Shown here piece after piece: positions 44,045 to 52,996 of a stretch of 64,000 bases of DNA; positions within the stretch are counted from its first letter, which is position 1, and every line of letters begins with the position of its first letter. Where the stretch lies: positions 69,153 through 133,152 of the forward strand of contig JBELMP010000001.1 in the NCBI GenBank assembly GCA_042095695.1, in the 5' to 3' direction. The notes under the pieces were generated by a model, which was given only the letters and a program-made list of their open reading frames with translations, was not told the DNA's origin and did not search any database. A program made the translations under genes and the position numbers. The stretch is from Maricaulis sp042095695 (GTDB lineage: Bacteria > Pseudomonadota > Alphaproteobacteria > Caulobacterales > Maricaulaceae).

Positions 44045-44863
44045 ATGGCAGACACGATTTTTCCGTCCGGCGAACTGATGAAGGGCAAGCGCGGGCTTGT
44101 CATGGGCGTCGCGAACAAGAATTCCATTGCCTGGGGCATTGCCCAGCAATTGGCAGCCCAGGGTGCGGAGCTGGCCTTCTCCTACCAGGATGAAGCGCTT
44201 GAGCGCCGGGTGCGTCCGCTGGTGGAAAGCCTCGGCGGCGAGGCGACCATGATCCAGGCCGATGTCACCGATGACGCCTCGATGGATCGCTGCTTTGGCG
44301 AGATCAAGGATAAATGGGGCAAGATGGACTTCCTGGTCCATGCCATTGCCTTCGCCGGCAAGGACGAGCTGGTCGGCTCCTTCACCGAGAATACCACGCG
44401 CGAGGGCTGGCGCCGGGCCATGGAAATCTCGGCCTTTTCCTTTGTCGATGCGGGCAAGCGCGCCTCCCATCTCATGAGCGATGGCGGGTCGATGGTGACC
44501 CTGACCTATCTCGGCTCGGAGCGTGTTGTGCCGTCCTATAATGTGATGGGCGTCGCCAAGGCGGCCCTGGAAGCCTCCACACGCTATATGGCACGCGATC
44601 TCGGACCCCAGGGCATTCGTGTCAATGCGCTCTCGGCTGGTCCCATGCGCACCCTCGCCATGGCGGGTATTTCCGGCGGCAAAGCGCTGATGCGCACGGG
44701 TCGCGAATGGTCGATGATGAAGGAAGATACGCGCATGGAAGGCGTTGCCGGCGCGGCGCTCTACCTGCTGTCTGACCTTGGCCATTCCTGTACGGGCGAA
44801 ACCCTGCATGTCGATGCCGGCTTCCACGCGGTTGCCGTGCCGTCGATGGATGGGGATGAGTAA
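44045..44863 (+). CDS. fabI: enoyl-ACP reductase FabI
   Basis: NADH-dependent reduction of enoyl-ACP, the final step of each elongation cycle. The 272-residue short-chain reductase has the FabI-type cofactor loop GVANKNSIAWGIA at 21-33 and the Tyr-x6-Lys pair Tyr165/Lys172 (YNVMGVAK), with the extra Tyr155 of the family. Classical triclosan-target type. A strong rho-independent terminator follows, closing the operon. Confidence 0.96.
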   Translation: MADTIFPSGELMKGKRGLVMGVANKNSIAWGIAQQLAAQGAELAFSYQDEALERRVRPLVESLGGEATMIQADVTDDASMDRCFGEIKDKWGKMDFLVHAIAFAGKDELVGSFTENTTREGWRRAMEISAFSFVDAGKRASHLMSDGGSMVTLTYLGSERVVPSYNVMGVAKAALEASTRYMARDLGPQGIRVNALSAGPMRTLAMAGISGGKALMRTGREWSMMKEDTRMEGVAGAALYLLSDLGHSCTGETLHVDAGFHAVAVPSMDGDE

Positions 44864-44895
44864 GGCTCAAAGCCGCTCAGATCCAGAAAGATCAG

Positions 44896-44927
44896 CCCCG
44901 CCCGAGCTTTGCTCCGGCGGGGTTTTT
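44896..44927 (+). terminator. intrinsic terminator of fabA-fabB-fabI
   Basis: CCCCGCC pairs with GGCGGGG, extended across a C-C mismatch by GAGC/GCTC around a TTT loop, followed by TTTTT at 44923-44927. It starts 32 nt after the fabI stop. Confidence 0.92.
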
Positions 44928-45155
44928 CTATTCCGCGGGGGCGAGTTGGCGTTCTGCGCGCCGCCATTTCAGCCCCATCACCGGCCGTAAAACCGGTATT
45001 CGCTTCACGATCTCATAGCCCAGGGCACATCCGCCGAATGTGATCGCCACCAGGAGCGCGAACTCCGTCCAGACGCCCAGCCCGAATCCGGTCAGCCAAT
45101 AGCCCGCGACCACGATGAGGGTCTGGTGCAGGATGTAATCGGGAAATATGGCCGC
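44928..45155 (-). pseudogene. acyltransferase-family C-terminal remnant
   Basis: The minus-strand frame reads AAIFPDYILHQTLIV and VAGYWL, then a membrane helix and PVLRPVMGLK, the characteristic last segment of membrane acyltransferase-3 family proteins. Only about 75 residues remain of an expected 350-400. Homology stops at about 45155, and an in-frame stop lies at 45183-45185. No start codon with a ribosome site is apparent. It faces away from the LytTR remnant, whose own N-terminus is missing at the same point. Confidence 0.7.
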
Positions 45156-45663
45156 GGTCTGGCCGCTCCTTTTCGGGCATGGCTATGATTTGCTCGGCGA
45201 TTCACCGCTTCAGGTCATTCTTTACGAATACAGGAAACTCCTGCCCGGCTATCTCGGTGCGCTCGGGCTGATCTACACCTTCCGCCAGATGGCGGTGATG
45301 CGGCTTGAACTGGAAGCGGCCCGCAATGAGGCCCGGACGTCCCAGCGCCTCACCTTGAAATGCGGCGGCCGGGTGATGCGGATTGGGGCGGAGGGGTTCT
45401 TGAACGCCAAGGCTGCCGGAAACTATGTCGAACTCCGGCTTGCGACAGGTCAGCATCTGGCGCGCATGACCCTGTCGGTGCTGGAGCGACAATTGAATGA
45501 AGCCGGTGTGGATGCGGTCCGCGTGCACCGCTCCTGGCTGGTCAACCGTGCAGCCATTACCGAAATCGCACCGACCGGTGAGGGCGATGTCTCGATCCGC
45601 CTGAGCAATGGCGAGTTAATCCCCGGCAGCCGACGCTATCGCGATCAGCTTGAGGCGGCCTAG
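45148..45663 (+). pseudogene. N-terminally truncated LytTR DNA-binding protein
   Basis: A 171-codon frame. Residues about 1-45 look like the end of a membrane region (WPLLFGHGYDL, then LLPGYLGALGLIYTF), followed by a linker helix. A complete LytTR domain follows from about 68 to 168, with FLNAKAAGNYVEL, VRVHRSWLVN and LSNGELIPGSRRYRDQL. Family members of this kind normally have several N-terminal transmembrane helices, most of which are missing. The ATG overlaps the acyltransferase remnant and no ribosome site is seen, so expression is doubtful even though the DNA-binding domain is intact. Confidence 0.65.
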
Positions 45664-45685
45664 ACAGGGCTTGCAAATCCGGGAC

Positions 45686-46720
45686 TCAATCCTTCAAGCC
45701 ATCTTGTGGATCGTAAAGCGGATTATTCACACGCGTCTCGCCAAGGAGTAAATCATCAGCTGGCTTCTCATGGCCATGCTGGCGGCGCAGTTTCCGCAAA
45801 TCAATTTTCACTCTGGGCTCGACGTCATCGCTGTACACACCTCGACGCCCGAGTTCCATCGCGAGCCAAATAAAGTTTTCCCAGCGACCTGAACCCTGGC
45901 GATAATCATAGACCCGCGGGCGCGTGACCTTATTGGCTTCCGAGGTGGTCACGATCAGTTCGATAAGTGCGTTATAATGCCAGAGGATCAGGCGGCGCTT
46001 CTGACGCTGGATGATCTCGAAAGAGAAATTTCCGGTTCGAACGGCCAGCCCCATATATTCATGATGCGCAAGCAGGTAATTCGCGACGTCGTTGAATTGG
46101 TAGTTGCGCCCATCAACCGTTACCGGTTCAGAAATTTTATTCAGTTTTTCAATGTCTTCGTGTGAGAAAGTGTATTCGCCTACATCGATTGCGCCATTAT
46201 CGCTCGCCCGCCGAATGAAGCGGCGAAACGCTTCTGTCATGGCCAGATGATTTGGATCCGCCATGGTTTCTTTCAAAAATTCCAGCGTGGAGTGCGCACG
46301 CGTATTGAGCTGCTGCATATAGTTTGAATAAAGCCAGCCCGCGGTTGCGAAACTCGCACTGATCATAATGAAGAAAGGCTCGGATTGAATCCGTTCCTCC
46401 AGGGCATAGAGCTGGACCAGAATGAAGAGAATGACCAGGATTTGCGGATAAACGATCAGGATCAGATTTCGGGTTAGCCGCGCCTGGGGGCTCATCGACG
46501 TTTCATAAGAGCCGAAAAGATAGGCAGCGCGCTGATCCGGTACGGCGAGGTCGATTATGACAGTCGCGACCGCGAAACAAAAGGGATACCAAGCAAGCAA
46601 AACCCCGCCATAAACGCCAATGAAGCCGAGCTGAAGCGCTATGAGTGCGAATAAGGCCATGACCGCGGCCGCGATTATATTTAGCCACACAAAGGCAGCG
46701 AGATTGGTCTTATAGGTCAT
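45686..46720 (-). CDS. membrane protein of unknown function, DUF4760-like
   Basis: A 344-residue protein with four predicted transmembrane helices (about 8-30, 34-58, 85-106, 115-134) and a soluble C-terminal half. The part around NDVANYLLAHHEYMGLAVRTGNF and the later WHYNALIELI, ending GRWENFIWLA, vaguely resembles DUF4760 proteins. AAGGGGG precedes the ATG. It lies 20 nt downstream of a second membrane protein gene on the same strand, probably one transcription unit. Base composition is visibly lower in G+C than the flanking genes, hinting at transfer. Confidence 0.75.
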   Translation of the reverse strand: MTYKTNLAAFVWLNIIAAAVMALFALIALQLGFIGVYGGVLLAWYPFCFAVATVIIDLAVPDQRAAYLFGSYETSMSPQARLTRNLILIVYPQILVILFILVQLYALEERIQSEPFFIMISASFATAGWLYSNYMQQLNTRAHSTLEFLKETMADPNHLAMTEAFRRFIRRASDNGAIDVGEYTFSHEDIEKLNKISEPVTVDGRNYQFNDVANYLLAHHEYMGLAVRTGNFSFEIIQRQKRRLILWHYNALIELIVTTSEANKVTRPRVYDYRQGSGRWENFIWLAMELGRRGVYSDDVEPRVKIDLRKLRRQHGHEKPADDLLLGETRVNNPLYDPQDGLKD

Positions 46721-46740
46721 CTTACCCCCTTCAAGACTGA

Positions 46741-47913
46741 TTAGCTTCCGCGGGAACCACCGCCATTGAATCGGCTTGCACTAATCGTCCGGACAAAGCT
46801 TTCGACCATGCCGGATATATCGTCGAAATAATTACCCGTCGGCGCGGAATCCTCTTCCACAATCCCGGCGAATTTTGCAGTCCAGATATCGTTCGGAAAC
46901 CGGTGAAAGAAGAACCAGAAATAAACCAGGGCCGGCGCCAGAACCAAAACGAATCCAACCCGATAGGAGTCGGTGAGAAGTTGCTCGTCCCCTCCGTCAA
47001 CCGGGGCAATGCTAACGGCAATACTGGCAAGGACATAAAGTGAAACAATGAGTTTCAGCGCCACGAAAATGAATTCGGACGTGTCCATCGTATTCTTTGC
47101 CTTCCAGCCCGCTGTGCTGGCATAGCGATCAAGATACTCCGAACGTTTTGAACACCAGAGCGCAATTTTCGTCCAAAGTCGGGCTCGGGTCGCCCAGTGA
47201 TCGCTTTCCAGCAGGGCGTTGCGCGTACACTTGTCCATCTTGGACATGATGTCGTCGTAGCGAGACTTTACTTTATAGGCGAATTTTTCGCCGTTGATCT
47301 CAATCTCCCGCTTGTACAGCAGGCGGGCCGAATACCGAAAGACTACGAAAACGGTGAAAATTCCCGCGGCATAAAGATAGGGGATGACCGACATCTCATT
47401 GATCCCCGGCATCCCCATAAAAGCCTCTCCCACAATTGGGATAACAAGCTGGTTCTCGAATCCCGGAACGCCTGCGGCATAGAGGAGCGAGCTGATCATG
47501 ACCATCATCAAGATGAAGAGGATAAAGGTCAGCGAGCGCATCAGAATAAAGCTCTGCTCGACCTTGGCGATCGCCCCATCGGCGATGTCGTGCACGTCAT
47601 TATCGATGGGGAAGCTACCGCGGATTCCAGTTTTTAATTGCAGAGAGAACGGCGCCTCATAGCTCGGCAGAGTTCCGAAATGTGTTTCCGCAATCAGCTT
47701 GTCGATATGGTCGAGATCGGCCTCGCCTTCGAAATAAAATCCAAGATTTCGGTCAGGGGATTGCGGTGCTTCGTCCGTACTGGGAGCCGCAGCCTCGACG
47801 GGTGCTTGCTCGGGGGCGACTTTTTGAGGCTGATCCGGTTCCTCCGGTGCTATGTCGTTGCCGTTGCGCGAAGTTTCACTCTGACGCGGCGCGTTGATGC
47901 CAGCGTTCGACAT
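46741..47913 (-). CDS. four-helix membrane protein of unknown function
   Basis: A 390-residue protein I do not recognise. The N-terminal 55 residues are Pro/Glu/Ala-rich and likely disordered. Residues 56-115 contain a soluble segment (NLGFYFEGEADLDHIDKLIA). Four transmembrane helices follow at about 121-147, 176-196, 280-303 and 317-337, with a charged cytoplasmic loop of about 80 residues between the second and third. It is first of a two-gene unit with the DUF4760-like gene. G+C is lower than neighbours. A TTAACCAT (CtrA-like) motif lies about 45 nt upstream of the start. Confidence 0.75.
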   Translation of the reverse strand: MSNAGINAPRQSETSRNGNDIAPEEPDQPQKVAPEQAPVEAAAPSTDEAPQSPDRNLGFYFEGEADLDHIDKLIAETHFGTLPSYEAPFSLQLKTGIRGSFPIDNDVHDIADGAIAKVEQSFILMRSLTFILFILMMVMISSLLYAAGVPGFENQLVIPIVGEAFMGMPGINEMSVIPYLYAAGIFTVFVVFRYSARLLYKREIEINGEKFAYKVKSRYDDIMSKMDKCTRNALLESDHWATRARLWTKIALWCSKRSEYLDRYASTAGWKAKNTMDTSEFIFVALKLIVSLYVLASIAVSIAPVDGGDEQLLTDSYRVGFVLVLAPALVYFWFFFHRFPNDIWTAKFAGIVEEDSAPTGNYFDDISGMVESFVRTISASRFNGGGSRGS

Positions 47914-47956
47914 AGTTTAGGCCCCCACCCTACTCACACGTGCGGATACTCCTTCG

Positions 47957-47964
47957 TTAACCAT
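47957..47964. promoter_or_regulatory. possible CtrA-type motif
   Basis: TTAACCAT matches the half-type CtrA recognition motif reported in Caulobacter-related bacteria. It lies upstream of the 47913 start. An eight-base match is expected by chance fairly often, so this is weak. Confidence 0.25.
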
Positions 47965-48022
47965 TGGAGGTCAAGCCAATGTTGCAAAATATTCGAAAGA
48001 TCGTTGAACCAGAATTGTATAG

Positions 48023-48055
48023 AAAAACCCCGCCAGCGTGCGCCAGCGGGGTTTT
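48023..48055 (-). terminator. terminator of pnp (bidirectional in form)
   Basis: AAAACCCCGC (48024-48033) pairs perfectly with GCGGGGTTTT (48046-48055) around a 12-nt loop. It lies 26 nt after the pnp stop on the minus strand. Because both sides carry A/T runs it could also stop plus-strand transcription. Confidence 0.88.
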
Positions 48056-48080
48056 CCAATACTTGTCGAGCAAGTGACGC

Positions 48081-50219
48081 TTACGCGTCTTCATCCTCGT
48101 CCTTGGTTTCGACGATCTCTTCGCCGCTGTCCTGGTCGACGATTTTCATCGACAGACGGACCTTGCCGCGATCATCAAAGCCCAGGAGCTTCACATAAAC
48201 TTCCTGGCCTTCCTCGACGACGTCGGACGGGTGTTTCACGCGTTCCTGCTTCATCTGAGAGACGTGCACGAGGCCGTCCTTCGGTCCGAAGAAGTTCACG
48301 AAGGCGCCGAAGTCCATGACTTTGACGACCTTGCCCTTATAGATCATGCCCTCTTCCGGCTCCGCGGTCAGACCGTGGATCCAGTCGCGTGCTGCCTTGA
48401 TCGAGGCGGCATCGGAGGAAGCAATCTTGATGATACCATCATCATTGATGTCGACCTTGGCACCGGTGGTCTCCACGATCTCGCGGATCACCTTGCCGCC
48501 GGAGCCGATCACATCACGGATCTTGTCGGTAGGAACCTGCATGGTCTCGATACGCGGTGCGAACTCGCCGAGTTCTTCACGTGCACTATCCAGCGCCTTG
48601 CCCATCTCACCGAGGATATGCATGCGGCCGCCCTTGGCTTGGTCGAGAGCGGTTTCCATGATCTCCTTGGTGATCCCGGCGATCTTGATATCCATCTGCA
48701 GCGAGGTGATACCCTCTTCGGTACCCGCGACCTTGAAGTCCATATCGCCGAGATGATCTTCATCACCGAGAATATCGGACAGGACTGCAACGCCTTCCGG
48801 ATCCTTGATCAGGCCCATCGCAATGCCGGAGACCGGACGCGTGATCGGCACACCGGCATCCATCATGGCGAGCGAAGCGCCACAAACCGTCGCCATGGAG
48901 GACGAACCGTTGGATTCGGTGATCTCGGAGACGAGACGGATGGTGTAGGGGAAGTCTTCCGCGCTCGGAATGACGGCTTTCACCGCACGCCAGGCCAGCT
49001 TGCCGTGGCCGATTTCGCGGCGGCCAGGAGCCAGGCGGAAAGAGGTTTCACCGACTGAATAGGGCGGGAAGTTATAATGGAGCAGGAAGCGCTCCTTATA
49101 CGTGCCCGTCAGATCATCGATGAATTGCTCATCTTCACCGGTGCCGAGCGTGGCGACGACCATGCCCTGGGTTTCACCGCGGGTGAACAGGGCAGAACCG
49201 TGTGTGCGCGGCAGGATGCCGGCCTCGGAAACGATCGGGCGAACCTGATCGAGGGAGCGGCCATCAATACGCTTGCCGGTCTTGATGATGCCGCCGCGAA
49301 CCACGGAGGCTTCAACAGATTTCAGCACGTCCTTGAGCACCACCTCGGGAATCCCGTCCGGGTTTTCCTCGGTCTGCAGCAGGGCGGCGACGGCCTTTTC
49401 CTTGGCGGCACCGACAGCAGCATAGCGCTCGGTCTTTTCCTGGATCGTATAGGCCTGGGCGATGTCATCACCGACCAGGTCGCGAACCTTGGCTTCTTCA
49501 GCGGAATGATCGACCGGCTGATAATCCCAGGGCTCTTTGGCGGCTTTTTCCGCCAGGCGGATAATCGCTTCCAGAACCGGCTGGAAAGCCTCGTGACCGG
49601 CAACCACAGCGCCGAGCATGACGTCCTCGGAGAGCTCCTTGGCTTCCGATTCCACCATCATCACAGCGTCATTGGTACCCGCAACGACCAGGTCCAGAGC
49701 GCTGTCTGCCATGTCGTCAACGGCCGGGTTGATGACGTATTCGCCATCGATATAGCCAACGCGTGCTGCACCGATCGGGCCCATGAAGGGCAGGCCGGAC
49801 AGGCAAAGCGCAGCGGACGCACCGATCATGCCGACAATGTCCGGATCATTTTCCATGTCGTGCGACAGGACCGTCAGCATCACCTGGACTTCGTTCTTGA
49901 AGCCCTTGACGAATAGCGGACGGATCGGACGGTCGATGAGACGAGACGTCAGGGTCTCTTTCTCGGTCGGACGGCCTTCGCGTTTAAAATAACCGCCGGG
50001 AATCTTACCGGCGGCGAAGTATTTCTCTTGATAGTTGACGGTCAGGGGGAAGAAATCCGCGCCCTCTTTGACCTGTTTGACGCCAACGGCGGTGGCGAGA
50101 ACCGTAGTCTCGCCATAGGTCACCATGACCGCGCCGTCTGCCTGTCGGGCGACCCGCCCGGTTTCGAGAGTAAGCGGGCGCCCTGCCCACTCAATCGTTT
50201 CTTTTTGAATATCGAACAT
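48081..50219 (-). CDS. pnp: polyribonucleotide nucleotidyltransferase
   Basis: Phosphorolytic 3'-5' exoribonuclease of the RNA degradosome. The 712-residue product has two RNase PH-like cores. The second keeps SEITESNGSSSMATVCGASLA near 440. A KH domain (RDVIGSGGKVIREI near 560) and an S1 domain (YKGKVVKVMDFGAFVNFFGPKDGLVHVSQM near 620-690, described in parts) follow, with an acidic tail. Immediately downstream of rpsO (29 nt), the standard arrangement. Confidence 0.97.
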   Translation of the reverse strand: MFDIQKETIEWAGRPLTLETGRVARQADGAVMVTYGETTVLATAVGVKQVKEGADFFPLTVNYQEKYFAAGKIPGGYFKREGRPTEKETLTSRLIDRPIRPLFVKGFKNEVQVMLTVLSHDMENDPDIVGMIGASAALCLSGLPFMGPIGAARVGYIDGEYVINPAVDDMADSALDLVVAGTNDAVMMVESEAKELSEDVMLGAVVAGHEAFQPVLEAIIRLAEKAAKEPWDYQPVDHSAEEAKVRDLVGDDIAQAYTIQEKTERYAAVGAAKEKAVAALLQTEENPDGIPEVVLKDVLKSVEASVVRGGIIKTGKRIDGRSLDQVRPIVSEAGILPRTHGSALFTRGETQGMVVATLGTGEDEQFIDDLTGTYKERFLLHYNFPPYSVGETSFRLAPGRREIGHGKLAWRAVKAVIPSAEDFPYTIRLVSEITESNGSSSMATVCGASLAMMDAGVPITRPVSGIAMGLIKDPEGVAVLSDILGDEDHLGDMDFKVAGTEEGITSLQMDIKIAGITKEIMETALDQAKGGRMHILGEMGKALDSAREELGEFAPRIETMQVPTDKIRDVIGSGGKVIREIVETTGAKVDINDDGIIKIASSDAASIKAARDWIHGLTAEPEEGMIYKGKVVKVMDFGAFVNFFGPKDGLVHVSQMKQERVKHPSDVVEEGQEVYVKLLGFDDRGKVRLSMKIVDQDSGEEIVETKDEDEDA

Positions 50220-50248
50220 TTCGTCTTTCGTACGGATAATGTCGCGGA

Positions 50249-50518
50249 TTAGCGGCGCAGACCGAGTTTTTCGATGATTGCCTTGTAGCGCGCCTCATCC
50301 TTCGCCTTGAGATAGTCAAGGAGACGGCGGCGCTGGGAGACCATTTTAAGAAGGCCGCGACGGGAGTGATTATCCTTCTTATGGGTCTTGAAGTGTTCCG
50401 TGAGATTGCCGATGCGTTCGGACAGGATTGCAACCTGTACTTCCGGAGAACCGGTATCCGCACCGCCACGAGCGTGCTCGGAAATCAGCGCAGTCTTGCG
50501 CTCTTGGGAAATCGACAT
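50249..50518 (-). CDS. rpsO: 30S ribosomal protein S15
   Basis: An 89-residue 16S rRNA-binding protein. TGSPEVQVAILSERI and HKKDNHSRRGLL, then LLDYLK, are hallmark segments. Located between truB and pnp on the minus strand as in many proteobacteria. Confidence 0.97.
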   Translation of the reverse strand: MSISQERKTALISEHARGGADTGSPEVQVAILSERIGNLTEHFKTHKKDNHSRRGLLKMVSQRRRLLDYLKAKDEARYKAIIEKLGLRR

Positions 50519-50548
50519 CGTGTGCTCCTATATGTCGTGTCGCCCCGT

Positions 50549-51505
50549 TTACGAGGTCATGTTGAATACGCGCGTTGGCTGGAACCGTCCGGCCTTCGCC
50601 TCGCCCAGCGCCACTGCAACCCCGTGACAACTCGCCAGAGCCAGAAAAGTGCAATCCTTGCCCGCTATGGTGAGCGGACGACGTTGCTCTTTGAGCTCTT
50701 GCGCCTGACGCGGGAGCAGGACGATTGAGCGTCCTTGCTTCAGTTGGAAGGTTTCTTCCTCGGTTATGGCCAGCGCCGGGATGTCGTCCAGCGCGGTCTG
50801 AACCGGGAGCAAAGCTTCCGAAGCGGCGCCCTTATGGGCCATTTCTTTCAACTCGTCCAGCTTTAAGGATTCTGCTTCCTGAAATGCCCCGACACGGGTG
50901 CGCCGCAATTCGGCAATATGCCCCTCAGTCCCCAGGGCATGGGCGATATCGCGTGCCAGGGAGCGGACATAGGCGCCCTTGCCGCAATGCATTTCAAACA
51001 CGGCCAGGTCGCGGTCCGGGCAGGTGACCAGCGACAGGGAGATAATCCGGACCTTGCGTGCCTTGAGCTCGACGGTTTCACCGTCACGCGCCAGGTCATA
51101 GGCGCGTTCGCCATCAATCTTGATGGCGGAGTAAATCGGCGGAACCTGATCGATCTCACCGGTGAAATCGGGAAGAATGGCCCGGATTTCCGCTTCGGTC
51201 GGGCGCCGGTCAGAGGTGGCGACAATCTCGCCCTCCGTGTCCAGCGTATCGGTGCGCTCGCCCCATCGGATCGTGAAGCTGTAGGTTTTCTCGCCCTCCA
51301 TTGTGAAGGGGACGGTTTTGGTGGCCTCACCCAGCGCGATCGGCAGCAGGCCGGAGGCCAGCGGGTCAAGTGTACCGGCATGGCCGGCCTTGCGGGCATT
51401 GAACACCCTGCGGACGGCGGAAACGGCCTGGGTCGACGTCATGTCCAGAGGTTTGTCGAGGATGATCCAGCCATGGATATCCTCGCCCTTGCGGCGGCGT
51501 GCCAT
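50549..51505 (-). CDS. truB: tRNA pseudouridine-55 synthase TruB
   Basis: Makes pseudouridine 55 in the T-loop of all elongator tRNAs. The 318-residue product has the TruB catalytic motif GHAGTLDPLASGLLP with the catalytic aspartate, plus QVPPIYSAIKIDG and the C-terminal PUA-like part. Start ATG 51505 is preferred over ATG 51517 because GGAG sits at the right distance before it. Normally follows rbfA directly; here an opposite-strand gene intervenes. Confidence 0.96.
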   Translation of the reverse strand: MARRRKGEDIHGWIILDKPLDMTSTQAVSAVRRVFNARKAGHAGTLDPLASGLLPIALGEATKTVPFTMEGEKTYSFTIRWGERTDTLDTEGEIVATSDRRPTEAEIRAILPDFTGEIDQVPPIYSAIKIDGERAYDLARDGETVELKARKVRIISLSLVTCPDRDLAVFEMHCGKGAYVRSLARDIAHALGTEGHIAELRRTRVGAFQEAESLKLDELKEMAHKGAASEALLPVQTALDDIPALAITEEETFQLKQGRSIVLLPRQAQELKEQRRPLTIAGKDCTFLALASCHGVAVALGEAKAGRFQPTRVFNMTS

Positions 51506-51646
51506 ATCTTGCTCCATCTTCCGCCGGGGATCGGACCCGGTGCGGCGAAGGCCGGGTGATTAGCCGAGCCGATTGATTGCCGCAACCCCCTTGCATCGAG
51601 CGCCGGAGGCTTTTCTAGTGGCAGCCGAGTTTTTCGGGAGCGAATT

Positions 51647-52996
51647 GTGCGCGGTTTCACTCTGGCCTGGCTGGGCCTGCCCCTTCTTTGTCTTCTCATG
51701 CCGACCGCAGCCATCGCGCAATCGGCGACATTCAACGAGTATCTGCGCAGTTATTTCACCGCGGCAGAGGCGCAGCGCGATATTTCCGGCACGATCGCGA
51801 TCCGGCGAGGGGACGCGCTTGTGGCCTATGAGAGTTTCGGCCAGGCCGACTGGGAGGCCGGCGCCGCCATTACGCCGCAGACCCGGTTCCAGGCCGGCGG
51901 TCTCACGCGTGACCTGGTCCTCGCCGTCCTGTTCCAGCTTGAAGCTGAGGGCCGACTCGACCGGTCCGTCGGTATCCGCAGCCTGGTGCCGGAGCTGCCC
52001 GTTGATTTTCGAGCCAGTATCGGCGCTGTTCTCGACGGGACGGTCGCCTTGCCGAGCCTGGCCCCGGATGAGCTGGCCGATGCGCGGACCGATACCTTCA
52101 TCACCTGGTTCCGTACGGCTCATGAGACGGGCATTGCTGTTCCCGCACGCGACAGCGCTGCCTGGTTGCCCCTCTTGACCATTCTGGCCGAACGCGCCGG
52201 CAATGGCCGTATCGAGGGGCTGGCCATGTTTGAAGTCTTCGCACCCCAGGGCATGACCGATAGCGTCGTGTTCCGCGGCAGCGGCGTGGCGCCGCAGCGC
52301 CAGGCCCGGCGCTATATACCGGCTGGCTCGCCCTTGCAGATTGATCGCGCGCCGGACCTGCCTGCCGGCCTGGTCGGCCATGGCTGGGTGACGACGGTCG
52401 ATGATCTGCTGCGCTTCGGCTCGGCCCTGAGCCGCCGCTCCATCGATTTTTTCAATGCTGACGGCTCGCTTGCCGGTAATCTGCAGCGTCAAAGCGTGGG
52501 TGATCGGACCGTCTATCACCTAACGGGCGACGCGCCGGGCGTGCGAGCCGGCATCCTTTTCATTCCGCAGGATGATCTTGTCGTCGCCTATGCGCTGAAC
52601 CTGGTTTCCTATCCGGCGGATGCAATGCCGGATGTGCTGGCGCGCCTGGTCCTGTCGCAACCGCTGGCAAGCCTGCCCGAGCGGCTGGCCAGCCAGATGT
52701 GGACGGAGGGTCATCTGACCGCTGCCGGTCGCTATGTGCAGCCGGACGGGCAGATACTGGAATTGCGCACAGAGGCGGGCGGGCTGGTTCTCTACCCGTC
52801 CGGTGAACTCCTCACGCCAACCGGCCAGGACCGTCTGCTATGGCGCTCGATGAATACCGAGCTCTTGTTTATGCGGCGCAGTGATGGCGAGGTGGAACGC
52901 CTGGCGGCAACCCGTCACCTGCCGCTGCAGACGCCGGAGCAGTTTGATGTCGGACGGACGGATTTGCCGGAATTGCCCACCGAGACCACGGACTAG
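51647..52996 (+). CDS. exported serine-hydrolase (beta-lactamase) fold pseudoenzyme
   Basis: A 449-residue protein with a signal peptide (about 1-24, ending IAQ) and the fold pattern of the class C beta-lactamase/esterase family. TPQTRFQAGG starts near residue 77 and GHGWVTTVDDLLRFGSAL lies near 250. The catalytic SxxK has become GGLTR at about 85-89, with neither Ser nor Lys in register. The YxN motif is replaced by DSAAW near 170. It is therefore predicted to be catalytically dead. Start GTG 51647 with GGGAG six bases upstream. Opposite strand to the flanking operon, ending in a CTAG shared with rbfA. Confidence 0.8.
   Translation: MRGFTLAWLGLPLLCLLMPTAAIAQSATFNEYLRSYFTAAEAQRDISGTIAIRRGDALVAYESFGQADWEAGAAITPQTRFQAGGLTRDLVLAVLFQLEAEGRLDRSVGIRSLVPELPVDFRASIGAVLDGTVALPSLAPDELADARTDTFITWFRTAHETGIAVPARDSAAWLPLLTILAERAGNGRIEGLAMFEVFAPQGMTDSVVFRGSGVAPQRQARRYIPAGSPLQIDRAPDLPAGLVGHGWVTTVDDLLRFGSALSRRSIDFFNADGSLAGNLQRQSVGDRTVYHLTGDAPGVRAGILFIPQDDLVVAYALNLVSYPADAMPDVLARLVLSQPLASLPERLASQMWTEGHLTAAGRYVQPDGQILELRTEAGGLVLYPSGELLTPTGQDRLLWRSMNTELLFMRRSDGEVERLAATRHLPLQTPEQFDVGRTDLPELPTETTD

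Noticed and set aside
47957..47964. Calling a firm CtrA binding site
   Set aside because: Only one eight-base match with no second half-site at the proper spacing; kept only as a low-confidence motif.
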